A DNA stretch of 7,363 bases, taken from assembly GCA_937858255.1 (NCBI GenBank), contig CALLZQ010000288.1, forward strand, positions 1-7,363. Direction: 5' to 3'. Shown here piece after piece: positions 1-6,527 of the stretch; position 1 is the stretch's first letter, and every line of letters starts with the position of its first letter. This stretch comes from an uncultured Tabrizicola sp. Lineage in GTDB: Bacteria; Pseudomonadota; Alphaproteobacteria; Rhodobacterales; Rhodobacteraceae. The position numbers were made by a program, and so were the translations under genes. The notes beneath the pieces were generated by a model. That model searched no databases. It was not told the DNA's origin and was given only the letters and a program-made list of their open reading frames with translations.

Positions 1-373
1 GGGGGGCAGCGGGGCCGGGCCCTTGAATGCAAACCCCCCCCCTTCCGACGGGGCGGTTGACGCCCGGCGGGGGGGTTCCGCCCCCCGCCTGCATCGCCGC
101 GAACAGGCGGGGCACCAGTTGCGCGGTCGCGGGGTCGAACAGCGCCGGGTCAAGGCGCGGGCGCTGCACCGCCCCGGCAAAGGTGACGGTGGTGACGCCT
201 GCATCCTCCAGCGCGTTGAAGAACGGGACCAGCCGTTCGACGCGAAAGGTCATGTCGGGGGTCAGGCCCGTGGGGGCAAAGCCGTCGAGCGCGCAGATCA
301 GCGGGTTGTCCAGCGCCGCGGCCACAGCGGCAGGCAGCGCCCCTGCCCCGGCGATGATGGCGGTCCGGCTCAT
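1..373 (-). CDS. lpxI: UDP-2,3-diacylglucosamine diphosphatase LpxI, N-terminal part (3' end outside window)
   Basis: LpxI hydrolyses UDP-2,3-diacylglucosamine to lipid X and UMP and replaces LpxH in alphaproteobacteria. The ATG at 371-373 overlaps the lpxA stop as ATGA and has no clear ribosome site of its own, so translation probably depends on lpxA. The first 97 residues fit the family well: IIAGAGALPAAVAAAL (6-21), a central segment with TFRVERLVPFFNALEDAG (42-59), and the conserved TFAGAVQRPRLD (64-75), comparable to FAGNVSRP in Caulobacter LpxI. After MQAG (94-97) the family expects a KGDDALLR-like helix, but the sequence reads GGTPPPGVNRPVGRGG (98-113) before something familiar returns (IQG, 116-118). 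This stretch coincides with G and C homopolymers at the left edge. The frame stays open to the edge, so the protein may be intact with local base errors, or locally frame-shifted. The assignment is firm; the sequence over 1-87 is doubtful. Confidence 0.88.
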   Translation of the reverse strand, partial: MSRTAIIAGAGALPAAVAAALDNPLICALDGFAPTGLTPDMTFRVERLVPFFNALEDAGVTTVTFAGAVQRPRLDPALFDPATAQLVPRLFAAMQAGGGTPPPGVNRPVGRGGVCIQGPGPAAP

Positions 374-1167
374 CGCGGCGTCAGAAAGCTGCGGTCAGAG
401 GCCGCGAGGATGAAATCGGTGATCTCGCGGACATGCGCACTGTCGGTTTCCCCCGCCAGGCGGCGGGCGCGGTCGAGGAAATTGCCCTCGCCCTGCGCCA
501 GCATCTGATAGGCGGCACGCAGCGCGGTAATCTCGGCCCGTTCCACCCCGCGGCGCTTCAGCCCGACAAGGTTCAGCCCGTCAAGCTCGCCACGCGGGGC
601 CTGTACAAGGCCGTAGGGGATCACGTCATTCGTCACCATGGTCACGGCGCCGATGATCGCGCCGCGCCCGATGCGGACCCATTGATGCACCCCCGACAGG
701 CCGCCGACGATCACATCATCCCCCAGCACGCAATGGCCGGCGATGGCGACCTGATTAACGAGGATCACCCGATCACCGATCTGCGCATCATGGCCGACAT
801 GGGCGCCGGTCATGATCAGGCAGTCATCGCCCACCCGGGTCACGCCGCCGCCGCCCTCGGTGCCGGTGTTGAGCGTGGCGCCCTCGCGTATCCGGCAGCG
901 GGCGCCGACGATCAGGCGGGGGCGCTCGCCCTTGAACTTCAGATCCTGCGGCACCTCGCCCACGGTGGCGAAGGGGAAGATGACGGTTTCTTCGCCGATC
1001 TCGGTCCAGCCCGTGACCACGGCATGAGATTTCACCGTGACGGCGCGGGAGAGGGTCACCTCGGGGCCAATGACCGCAAAGGGGCCGATGCTGCACGCGG
1101 GGCCGATGACGGCCCCCTCTTCGACGATGGCCGAGGGGTGAACGGTCGCCGTGGCGTCGATACGCAT
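370..1167 (-). CDS. lpxA: Acyl-ACP--UDP-N-acetylglucosamine O-acyltransferase LpxA
   Basis: LpxA transfers a 3-hydroxyacyl chain from ACP to the 3-OH of UDP-GlcNAc, the first step of lipid A synthesis, as a soluble trimer. The 265-residue length matches the family. Hexapeptide repeats (ATVHPSAIVEEGAVIG, VILVNQVAIAGHCVLG and others) build a left-handed beta helix through about residue 190, followed by the helical C-terminal domain with the hallmark NLVGLKRRG. The catalytic base aligns to His126 in GAHVGHD, with His123 beside it, corresponding to E. coli His125 and His122; the PQDLKFKGE segment (73-81) is also conserved. The acyl-ruler position (E. coli Gly173) aligns to Ala174. The ATG at 1165-1167 lies 3 nt after the fabZ stop with AAAGG upstream. 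The TGA overlaps the lpxI ATG, pointing to translational coupling. Confidence 0.97.
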   Translation of the reverse strand: MRIDATATVHPSAIVEEGAVIGPACSIGPFAVIGPEVTLSRAVTVKSHAVVTGWTEIGEETVIFPFATVGEVPQDLKFKGERPRLIVGARCRIREGATLNTGTEGGGGVTRVGDDCLIMTGAHVGHDAQIGDRVILVNQVAIAGHCVLGDDVIVGGLSGVHQWVRIGRGAIIGAVTMVTNDVIPYGLVQAPRGELDGLNLVGLKRRGVERAEITALRAAYQMLAQGEGNFLDRARRLAGETDSAHVREITDFILAASDRSFLTPR

Positions 1168-1170
1168 GGA

Positions 1171-1641
1171 TCAGGCCTTTGGCACGTCAAACATGGCGGT
1201 GAACTGCGCCTCGCAGGCAAGCTCGCCGTTCACCATGGCGCGACCGTCGAATTTCCAGACGCGGCCACCGCCGCGCAGCGCCTTGACATGCAGTTCCAGC
1301 ACATCGCCGGGGCCGACCTTGCGGCGGAATTTGACGCCATCCACGCCCATGAAGAACACCTTGGCGTTCTTGTCGACCAGATCCATAGAGAGGCCGACAA
1401 GGATGCCCGAGGTCTGGGCCATCGCCTCGATGATCAGCACGCCCGGAAACACCGGCATGCCGGGGAAGTGGCCGGTGAACTGCGGCTCGTTCATGGTCAC
1501 GCATTTGATGCCCACGCAGCTTTCGTTCGCCACGATGTCGCGCACCTTGTCGACCAGCAGGAACGGATAGCGATGCGGCAGGATCCGCTGGATCAGGCTG
1601 ATATCGGCTTCGGTCACGGGCTGGGCGGCATCTGCGGGCAT
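1171..1641 (-). CDS. fabZ: 3-hydroxyacyl-[acyl-carrier-protein] dehydratase FabZ
   Basis: FabZ removes water from (3R)-hydroxyacyl-ACP to give trans-2-enoyl-ACP in type II fatty acid synthesis in the cytoplasm. The 156-residue product has the hot-dog fold signatures [13 protein letters not shown] (21-33) and [19 protein letters not shown] (58-76). The catalytic pair is His58 and Glu72, spaced 14 residues apart as in characterised FabZ. The start is supported by AAGGA 6 nt upstream. The gene follows skp after 70 nt and precedes lpxA by 3 nt. Coexpression with lpxA makes sense because both use 3-hydroxyacyl-ACP: FabZ sends it towards phospholipid and LpxA towards lipid A. Nothing is truncated or unusual in the sequence. 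Confidence 0.97.
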   Translation of the reverse strand: MPADAAQPVTEADISLIQRILPHRYPFLLVDKVRDIVANESCVGIKCVTMNEPQFTGHFPGMPVFPGVLIIEAMAQTSGILVGLSMDLVDKNAKVFFMGVDGVKFRRKVGPGDVLELHVKALRGGGRVWKFDGRAMVNGELACEAQFTAMFDVPKA

Positions 1642-1647
1642 GGGGCT

Positions 1648-1652
1648 TCCTT
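1648..1652 (-). promoter_or_regulatory. Ribosome binding site selecting the fabZ start
   Basis: AAGGA lies 6 nt upstream of the ATG at 1639-1641. The same frame is open further upstream, with another ATG at 1746, but that start would lie inside skp, lacks such a site and adds an arginine-rich segment foreign to FabZ. This site decides in favour of the shorter protein. Confidence 0.6.
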
Positions 1653-1711
1653 CATCACGGGTCCGTTGATCCTTGCTAGCAACTCGGACGCGGCGCGGCA
1701 AGAACGCCCGG

Positions 1712-2338
1712 TCAAGGTGCGCCGGCCGACGGGGCCTGCGGCGCATTTTCAGCCGGGCTCTCCGGGGTCTCGGCCGGCAGGACCGGCAGTGTCAGCCCCT
1801 CGGCATCCAGCCGGGCAATCGCCTGATCGGTGATGTCGAGCTGATCGAAGGTCAGGATGATCGCCGAGCGGTCGATGATCGCCACCGCGCCAATATCGAC
1901 CATCAGCCGGCCCAGCACCGGCACGGCGGCCTCGAAAAAGGCTTGCTGATCCTCATCCCGGCTGCGGGTCAGGCTGCGGCTCTTGCCATCCTGCGCCGCG
2001 CGCAACTCTTCCACCTTTTTGTCGAAGGCTTCGGCCAGCAGGCGAAATTCCTCGGGCGCAAGCTGGGCGCGGCGGGCGGTCAGTTCCTGCTCCTCGGCCT
2101 CTAGCGCCGCCTCAAGTTTGCGGTTCTCGGCGATCAGCGCGGCACTCTCGCGGTCGAACCGGGCCTGCGCGGCCTGCCCGGCGCGGCTTTCCTCAAACAA
2201 ACGATCGCGGTCCAGCGTCACCACCGGGCTGCCGGGGGCCTGAACCGCCCCCGTGCCACTGTCGCTCTGCGCCCAAAGCGCGGGCGCCGCAAACAAAAGG
2301 CCCGCGCAAAGCGCCGCGATTGATGCCGCGCCCCGCAC
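1712..2338 (-). CDS. skp: Periplasmic chaperone Skp/OmpH family protein
   Basis: Skp-family proteins hold unfolded outer membrane proteins in the periplasm and hand them to BamA. I place the start at the GTG 2336-2338, giving 208 residues. It follows the bamA stop by 7 nt, has GAGG 5 nt upstream, and is directly followed by a signal peptide (hydrophobic core about 7-21, probable cleavage after Ala23 in PALWAQS). Upstream ATG codons in this frame lie inside bamA and encode arginine-rich shadow sequence. The mature part has the OmpH pattern: a short strand ([13 protein letters not shown], 39-51), a long charged helical coiled coil (about 52-140), and a C-terminal strand-forming region ([21 protein letters not shown], in two parts at 150-170). 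After about residue 185 there is a Pro/Ala/Glu-rich, probably disordered tail, so the protein is longer than E. coli Skp. The family assignment rests on both pattern and position. Confidence 0.9.
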   Translation of the reverse strand: MRGAASIAALCAGLLFAAPALWAQSDSGTGAVQAPGSPVVTLDRDRLFEESRAGQAAQARFDRESAALIAENRKLEAALEAEEQELTARRAQLAPEEFRLLAEAFDKKVEELRAAQDGKSRSLTRSRDEDQQAFFEAAVPVLGRLMVDIGAVAIIDRSAIILTFDQLDITDQAIARLDAEGLTLPVLPAETPESPAENAPQAPSAGAP

Positions 2339-2343
2339 CGCCG

Positions 2344-2347
2344 CCTC
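2344..2347 (-). promoter_or_regulatory. Ribosome binding site of skp overlapping the bamA stop codon
   Basis: GAGG on the minus strand shares bases with the bamA TGA and sits 5 nt before the GTG at 2336-2338. It supports a GTG start for skp. The overlap suggests that a ribosome terminating on bamA could reinitiate on skp, coupling production of the assembly machine to its chaperone. Confidence 0.55.
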
Positions 2348-4700
2348 AGAACGTGGTCGAGATCGACAAATCGAAGGTCCGCTCCTTGTCGAAGGTTTCC
2401 TTCTTGATCGCCTTCGAGAAATTAAAGCGCAGCGGGCCGATCGGCCCATCCCACAGCACCGAAAAGCCCACCGCCGCGCGCGGCTTTGACCCGGTGTCGA
2501 TGGCGCTGCCGTTGGCATCAAGCGTCGTGCCCTGAAGCCCCCAGACCGAGCCGACATCAAGGAACAGACCGCCGGTCAGCCCGTATTCCTCGGGCAGGCC
2601 CAGCGGGAAATCGGCCTCGAACCGGGCGGCCACATAGTAATTGCCGCCAAGCGCATCATCCGTCACCTGATCGCGCGGACCGATCCCGTTCAACTCAAAG
2701 CCGCGGATCTTGGAATTGCCGAAGAACCGCTCATTCACCCGGGTCTTGTCGCCGCCAAAGCTGTTGATTGCCCCAGCCTCAAAAATCGCCCGTACCGTCA
2801 CATCCTCATTCAGCACCTTGCGTTCCGCCAGTGCCAGCAATTCGGTGCGCAGATATTTCGCATCGCCGCCAAGGCCGGCGATATCCTGACCAAAGCTGAG
2901 CAGAACCCCGCGGTCGGGCGACAGGCCGCCGATCCGGGTATCGTAGCGATAGGTATAGCCGACCGAAGAGGTCACCTCGACATCGCGCGCCGCCTCGGCC
3001 TGAAGGGTCGGATTGAACTTCGCCGGCGTACCGCTGCCGGTGTAATTCGACAGTTTGTTCGCCCCCAGCCCATAGCGCACCGCCAGCGAGCTGAGTTCGC
3101 CCACCGGGAATTGCAGACTGACCGTGGCGCCGGCCTGCCCGGTGTCATATTTGGCGAATTGCTGTTCGGTGGTGTTGTAGAACAGGCCGAAAGACAGGGC
3201 GAGATCGCGGCCCAGGAAAGCCGGCTCGGTGAAATAGATCGCCGAATTCTGGCTGTCAGTGCCGGTCGAGATATTGACAGACAGCGCCTGCCCCCGGCCC
3301 AAGAAGTTGGTTTCAGAGAAGCCGATGGAAAGACCCACGCCGGTATCGGCCCCATAAGAGGCGCCGAAGGACAAAGAGCCGGTCGGCTTTTCCTCGACAT
3401 TCACATCGACAACGACCTGATCGGTGGCCGAACCCTGCCGGGCGTTCACCTCGGCATTCGAGAAGAAACCAAGCGCCCGGATGCGTTCGGCGGCCTGCCG
3501 GATCTCGCGCGGGTTAAAGGGGTCGCCCTCGGCGCTGCGGAATTCACGGCGCACCACCCGGTCGAGCGTGGTGGTGTTGCCCTCGATGTCGATACGCTCG
3601 ACAAAGATCCGCTCGCCCCGGACGATGGCGAATTCGATATCCAGCGTGCCGTCGCGGTCATTGCGGGTAATGCGCGGATCGACGCGGACAAAGTTCAACC
3701 CCTTGCGCAGGGCAAGGTTTTCCATCCGGGCGATGTTGTTTTCAATCACCGCCGGCGAATAGACCACGCCCTGCCGGATGCGCTGCACGGCCTGAAACTC
3801 GGCTTCGTCCAGATCGGCGATCTCGGAAACCGTCGTCACCTTGCCGATGCGGAACTGCCGGCCTTCCTTGATGGAAAAGCTGACAAAGACGGCATCGCGT
3901 TCACGCGACACCTCGGCCGAGGCATCGGTCACCTGAAAGTCGATATAGCCGCGCGACAGGTAGAAGTCGCGGAGCAGTTGCTTGTCCACCTCCAGCCGTT
4001 CGCCCACAAAGGTGTCGCGCTGGATCAGGGTGCGGAAAATCCCGGCCTGCTTGGTTTCCAGCACCTGCCGCAGCCGGCGGTCAGAATAGGCGCGGTTGCC
4101 GATGAAGGACAGACGCTCGATCTCGGTCACGCGGCCTTCGGCGATTTCGAACACCAGATCCACGCGGTTGTCGGCCCGGCGGATGATGCGCGGGGTCACG
4201 CTGGCATTCATCCGGCCCTTGGCGCGGTAAAACTCGCCGATGGTGGCGGCATCGGCCTCGGCCTGCGCGGGCGAATAGACGCGGCGCACCTTGCTGCCGA
4301 TGACCTCAGCCAGATCCTCATCCTTGAGGCGCTTGTTGCCCTCAAAGTTGATGAAATTGACGATCGGATATTCAGTGACCTTGATGATCAGCGTGCCGCC
4401 GCTGGGGGTAATCTCGACCGTCTCAAAGAGGCCCGAGCGGACCAGATTCTGATAGGCATCGTTCAGTTGCGCCGTCGTCAGCGCCTGACCGCGCTTGATT
4501 CTTGCCAGCCCAAGGATGGTCGGGCCATCGACAAGGCTGTTGCCTTCGATCTTGACCGAGGAAAAGCTGTATTGCTGCGCGGCGGCCTGGGTGAAGAACG
4601 CGCCCGAAGCCGTTGCGGTGGAAAGGAAAAGCGCCGTCATCAGGCGACGGGCGGTGCGGGACCGGCCGGATTTGACCACTACGACCGCTGCATCCTGCAT
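2346..4700 (-). CDS. bamA: Outer membrane protein assembly factor BamA
   Basis: BamA is the essential core of the BAM complex and inserts beta-barrel proteins into the outer membrane. The 784-residue length fits the family. A basic n-region and hydrophobic core form a signal peptide with likely cleavage after Ala41 (QAAA, then QQYSF). Five POTRA domains follow (about 44-110, 111-190, 192-280, 283-363 and 365-438); typical elements are VKIEGN, INFEGNKR, LSFIGNRAY and IDIEGNTTT. The C-terminal 16-strand barrel occupies about 439-784, with the conserved IRGF motif of loop 6 at 665-668 and a terminal Phe preceded by alternating hydrophobic residues, as expected of a barrel insertion signal. The start at 4700 gives a long 20-residue n-region and has only a weak ribosome site (GATGGGG). 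The next ATG, at 4640, has none. The gene begins a tight operon with skp, fabZ, lpxA and lpxI and probably has its own promoter. Confidence 0.97.
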   Translation of the reverse strand: MQDAAVVVVKSGRSRTARRLMTALFLSTATASGAFFTQAAAQQYSFSSVKIEGNSLVDGPTILGLARIKRGQALTTAQLNDAYQNLVRSGLFETVEITPSGGTLIIKVTEYPIVNFINFEGNKRLKDEDLAEVIGSKVRRVYSPAQAEADAATIGEFYRAKGRMNASVTPRIIRRADNRVDLVFEIAEGRVTEIERLSFIGNRAYSDRRLRQVLETKQAGIFRTLIQRDTFVGERLEVDKQLLRDFYLSRGYIDFQVTDASAEVSRERDAVFVSFSIKEGRQFRIGKVTTVSEIADLDEAEFQAVQRIRQGVVYSPAVIENNIARMENLALRKGLNFVRVDPRITRNDRDGTLDIEFAIVRGERIFVERIDIEGNTTTLDRVVRREFRSAEGDPFNPREIRQAAERIRALGFFSNAEVNARQGSATDQVVVDVNVEEKPTGSLSFGASYGADTGVGLSIGFSETNFLGRGQALSVNISTGTDSQNSAIYFTEPAFLGRDLALSFGLFYNTTEQQFAKYDTGQAGATVSLQFPVGELSSLAVRYGLGANKLSNYTGSGTPAKFNPTLQAEAARDVEVTSSVGYTYRYDTRIGGLSPDRGVLLSFGQDIAGLGGDAKYLRTELLALAERKVLNEDVTVRAIFEAGAINSFGGDKTRVNERFFGNSKIRGFELNGIGPRDQVTDDALGGNYYVAARFEADFPLGLPEEYGLTGGLFLDVGSVWGLQGTTLDANGSAIDTGSKPRAAVGFSVLWDGPIGPLRFNFSKAIKKETFDKERTFDLSISTTF

Positions 4701-4734
4701 GACAAAGCCCCATCTTCAACAAAGTCTTGTGTCT

Positions 4735-4763
4735 TCACTACCGGGAAGAGCTTGGCTTGTCAA
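4735..4763 (-). promoter_or_regulatory. Candidate sigma-70-type promoter for the bamA operon
   Basis: On the minus strand a perfect TTGACA box (4758-4763) is followed after 17 nt by TAGTGA (4735-4740), a poor match to the -10 consensus. The spacing is ideal, and it lies between the terminator and the bamA start, where a promoter is expected. The transcript leader would be about 30 nt. The weak -10 box keeps confidence moderate. Confidence 0.45.
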
Positions 4764-4812
4764 AGCGTTGAAAGATAGGCGCGAAGCCGCAGGCAAAAGC
4801 CGGCGCGGATAT

Positions 4813-4842
4813 GGAAAAGGCCCGGGCAGATCGCCGGGCCTT
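4813..4842 (-). terminator. Intrinsic terminator after the small membrane-peptide gene
   Basis: On the minus strand a perfect 9-bp stem (AAGGCCCGG and CCGGGCCTT) encloses an 8-nt loop and runs straight into a short TTTT tract. It begins 21 nt after the stop codon of the 45-residue gene and lies upstream of bamA. It should end transcripts coming from dxr, rseP and the small gene, implying that bamA needs its own promoter. The T tract is short, so some read-through is possible. Confidence 0.8.
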
Positions 4843-4863
4843 GGTCTGAAAATGGGGGTCTGA

Positions 4864-5001
4864 TTACTGCGCGTGCATCAGGGTGTTCAGCCACCCCGCC
4901 GCGCAAAGGCTGAGGGCGATGGTCCCGATGGCGAACAACCGGTCGGCATTCAGCCCCACCAGAAAAGATAGCCCGCGATACCCTTGAACCACATGTTGCA
5001 T
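4864..5001 (-). CDS. Small hypothetical membrane protein, 45 residues
   Basis: I do not recognise a characterised family. The product starts MQHVVQGYRGLSFLVGLNAD and continues with a hydrophobic stretch (about residues 22-42, from RLFAIGTIALSL to AGWLNTLM) before ending in HAQ and TAA. It looks like a single-pass inner-membrane peptide with a short, nearly neutral N-terminal part. Support for its reality is the strong Shine-Dalgarno site, the coherent membrane segment, and a good intrinsic terminator 21 nt after its stop, placed as for a genuine 3' end. It lies between rseP and bamA on the same strand, about 120 nt after rseP. I saw no convincing promoter directly upstream, so it may be read through from rseP. 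No function can be assigned; a link to envelope maintenance is only a guess from its neighbours. Confidence 0.7.
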   Translation of the reverse strand: MQHVVQGYRGLSFLVGLNADRLFAIGTIALSLCAAGWLNTLMHAQ

Positions 5002-5005
5002 GATG

Positions 5006-5012
5006 CACCTCC
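5006..5012 (-). promoter_or_regulatory. Strong Shine-Dalgarno sequence of the small membrane-peptide gene
   Basis: GGAGGTG lies just upstream of the ATG at 4999-5001, with 6 nt between GGAGG and the start codon. It is the best ribosome binding site in the window and is the main reason for believing that the short frame downstream is translated. It also selects this ATG over the second possible start codons inside the frame. Confidence 0.7.
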
Positions 5013-5099
5013 GTCTGCCGCAACCCTAGGCGCGGAATGTGGCGCGAATGCGGCATGAGTCGGGCGGTTTGGCGGAAGCGTTACCGACTTTGGGATGGT

Positions 5100-5118
5100 G
5101 GGGCGGCCTCGCCGCCCC
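5100..5118 (-). terminator. GC-rich hairpin just after rseP, weak terminator candidate
   Basis: A perfect 8-bp inverted repeat (GGGGCGGC and GCCGCCCC) with a 3-nt loop starts 4 nt after the rseP stop codon. On the minus strand it is followed by ACCATCCC rather than a T tract, so it is not a classic intrinsic terminator in the direction of rseP. On the plus strand it is followed by TTTCT, but no plus-strand gene needs it. It may protect mRNA 3' ends or attenuate transcription; that role is inferred. Confidence 0.4.
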
Positions 5119-5122
5119 TTTC

Positions 5123-6456
5123 TCAGCAGCGGAACAGGTCGTTCGACACCCCAAACAGCATCAGCGTCAGAATCAGTGCCAGCCCCGCCGACATCAGAAT
5201 CCGCAGCGCCTTGTCGCTGGGGCGGCTGCCGGCCACGGCTTCATAGGCGTGAAACACCAGATCACATCCAGCACCGGCACCGGCAAGAGGTTCATCAGCC
5301 CCACGGCCACCGACAACAGCCCGATAAAGGCGATGAAGGCATCGAGGCCCTGACTGGCCGCCGCGCCCGAGCTTTCGGCGATGCCGATGGGGCTGCGCAG
5401 ATTGCACGAAGAAATCGCCCCGGTGATCATGTTCCAGATCCCCGAGAGCGAGGTCGAGGCGACATACCAGGTCTGGCGTGAGCCGATCTCCAGCGCCTCG
5501 ATCACGCCCGGGCTACGGGTCTGCGGGGCAAAACCGATGCCGCCGGTCAGGCCGATCAGCCAGCGGGTTTCAAATCCGCCCTCGGGCAGCGGCAGATCCG
5601 AACGGCGGGGCGACAGCGTCACCTCGACGATCTCACCCGCGCGCCAGATGGTCAGCGCCAGAGAGCGCCCATCCGAGGCTTTCACGATCTCTTGCAACTG
5701 CAAGAACGTGTAGATGGGGGCGCCATCCACGGCCAGGATCACATCGCCCCCCTGCATCCCGGCATCATAGGCCGCGGTATGGGGGGAGACGGTGGCGGCC
5801 ACCGGCGGATAGGGGGGCGGGCCGTCAAAGGCCAGTTCCTGCCCCTCGCGCACCACCAGATAAGAGACGCTGGCCGCAGGCGGGGTCATCTGCGCCACCT
5901 CGACCAAGGTGGATAGATCGGGCGTAGCCACGCCGTTGATCTCTTCAACCCGGTCGCCGGCGCGCAGCGTCTGTCCGTCATAGGGAAGGGTCAGCACATC
6001 GCTGATGACCGGCTCTTCGGTGGCAACGCCGCTCCAGAAGGCCATGGCCGCAAAGATCACGATGGCCGAGGCGAAATTGAACAGCGGCCCGGCGGCAACG
6101 GTCGCCGCCCGCGCCCAGAGCGGGGCGCCATGCATGGTGCGCCGCCGCTCGGCCGCGCTGAGCGCCTCGATCGCGTCGCCGTCCTTGCCCGATGCGGCAT
6201 TGGAATCGCCCAGAAATTTCACATAGCCGCCCATCGGAATCGCGGCGATCTGCCAGCGGGTGCCGCGCTTGTCCACGCGTGAGGCCAGCACCGGGCCAAA
6301 GCCCAGCGAAAACACCTCGGCATGGATGCCCGACCAGCGTCCGACGATGTAATGGCCATATTCGTGGATGGCGACGATCACCGAGAGCGCCACGATAAAG
6401 GCAACCAGCGTCCAGAGCGCGCTGCCAAAGCTGGGGATCAATCCGATAAGGTCCAC
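5123..6456 (-). pseudogene. rseP: RIP metalloprotease RseP (site-2 protease, M50), frameshifted near the C terminus
   Basis: RseP is an inner-membrane zinc protease that cuts membrane-embedded anti-sigma factors and leftover signal peptides. The start is a GTG at 6454-6456, with AGGA 7 nt upstream; an in-frame stop shortly upstream rules out a longer start. Visible parts are a first membrane segment (about 14-33) carrying the zinc motif HEYGH (31-35), the AAIPMGGYVKFLGD membrane loop (71-84), a second membrane segment (about 118-140), two PDZ domains (about 148-215 and 220-285, the second with AGMQGGDVILAVDG), and a further membrane segment ending in NLLPVPVLD, where Asp397 is the third zinc ligand. 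The family continues GGHLVFHAYEA after this Asp. Here the frame changes to VIWCFTPM and stops at 5194, while the expected end (LVFHAYEAVAG to SNDLFRC) is intact in another frame from 5260 to 5123. Between GAT (5266-5268) and CTG (5258-5260) there are 5 nt where the family predicts 9, so about 4 nt are missing. It may be a sequence error, since RseP is essential in E. coli. Confidence 0.9.
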
Positions 6457-6527
6457 GTCACCGTCCTGTTGTCGTCACTTTTCTCTGGCGGGAAATGCGG
6501 CCCCCGCCTTGGCTCTTTTGCCGTCGG

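Noticed and set aside
1642..1746. Upstream ATG start for fabZ at 1746
   Set aside because: It starts inside skp, lacks a ribosome site and adds arginine-rich residues not found in FabZ proteins.
433..1833. Long plus-strand open frame of about 466 codons antisense to lpxA and fabZ
   Set aside because: It crosses two well-supported genes on the other strand, has shadow-like composition, and has no domain I recognise.
2339..2560. N-terminal extension of skp to an ATG at 2560
   Set aside because: It would overlap the bamA barrel coding sequence and add an arginine-rich segment ahead of an obvious signal peptide. The GTG at 2338 with a ribosome site fits better.
3111..4778. Long plus-strand open frame of about 555 codons antisense to bamA
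   Set aside because: It lies opposite a perfectly conserved bamA. The product is rich in His, Asp, Gly and Arg with no recognisable motif, as expected of antisense frames in high-GC genes.
4760..5056. 98-codon minus-strand frame spanning the terminator and overlapping the 45-residue gene in another frame
   Set aside because: It runs through the terminator hairpin and over the candidate bamA -35 box. Its product has no coherent structure, and the overlapping shorter frame has the strong ribosome site and a membrane segment.
5046..5094. Loose inverted sequences between rseP and the small gene (GTCGG and CCGAC arms)
   Set aside because: The arms are short and far apart, and expected by chance at this GC content. 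There is no sign of an operator or attachment site.
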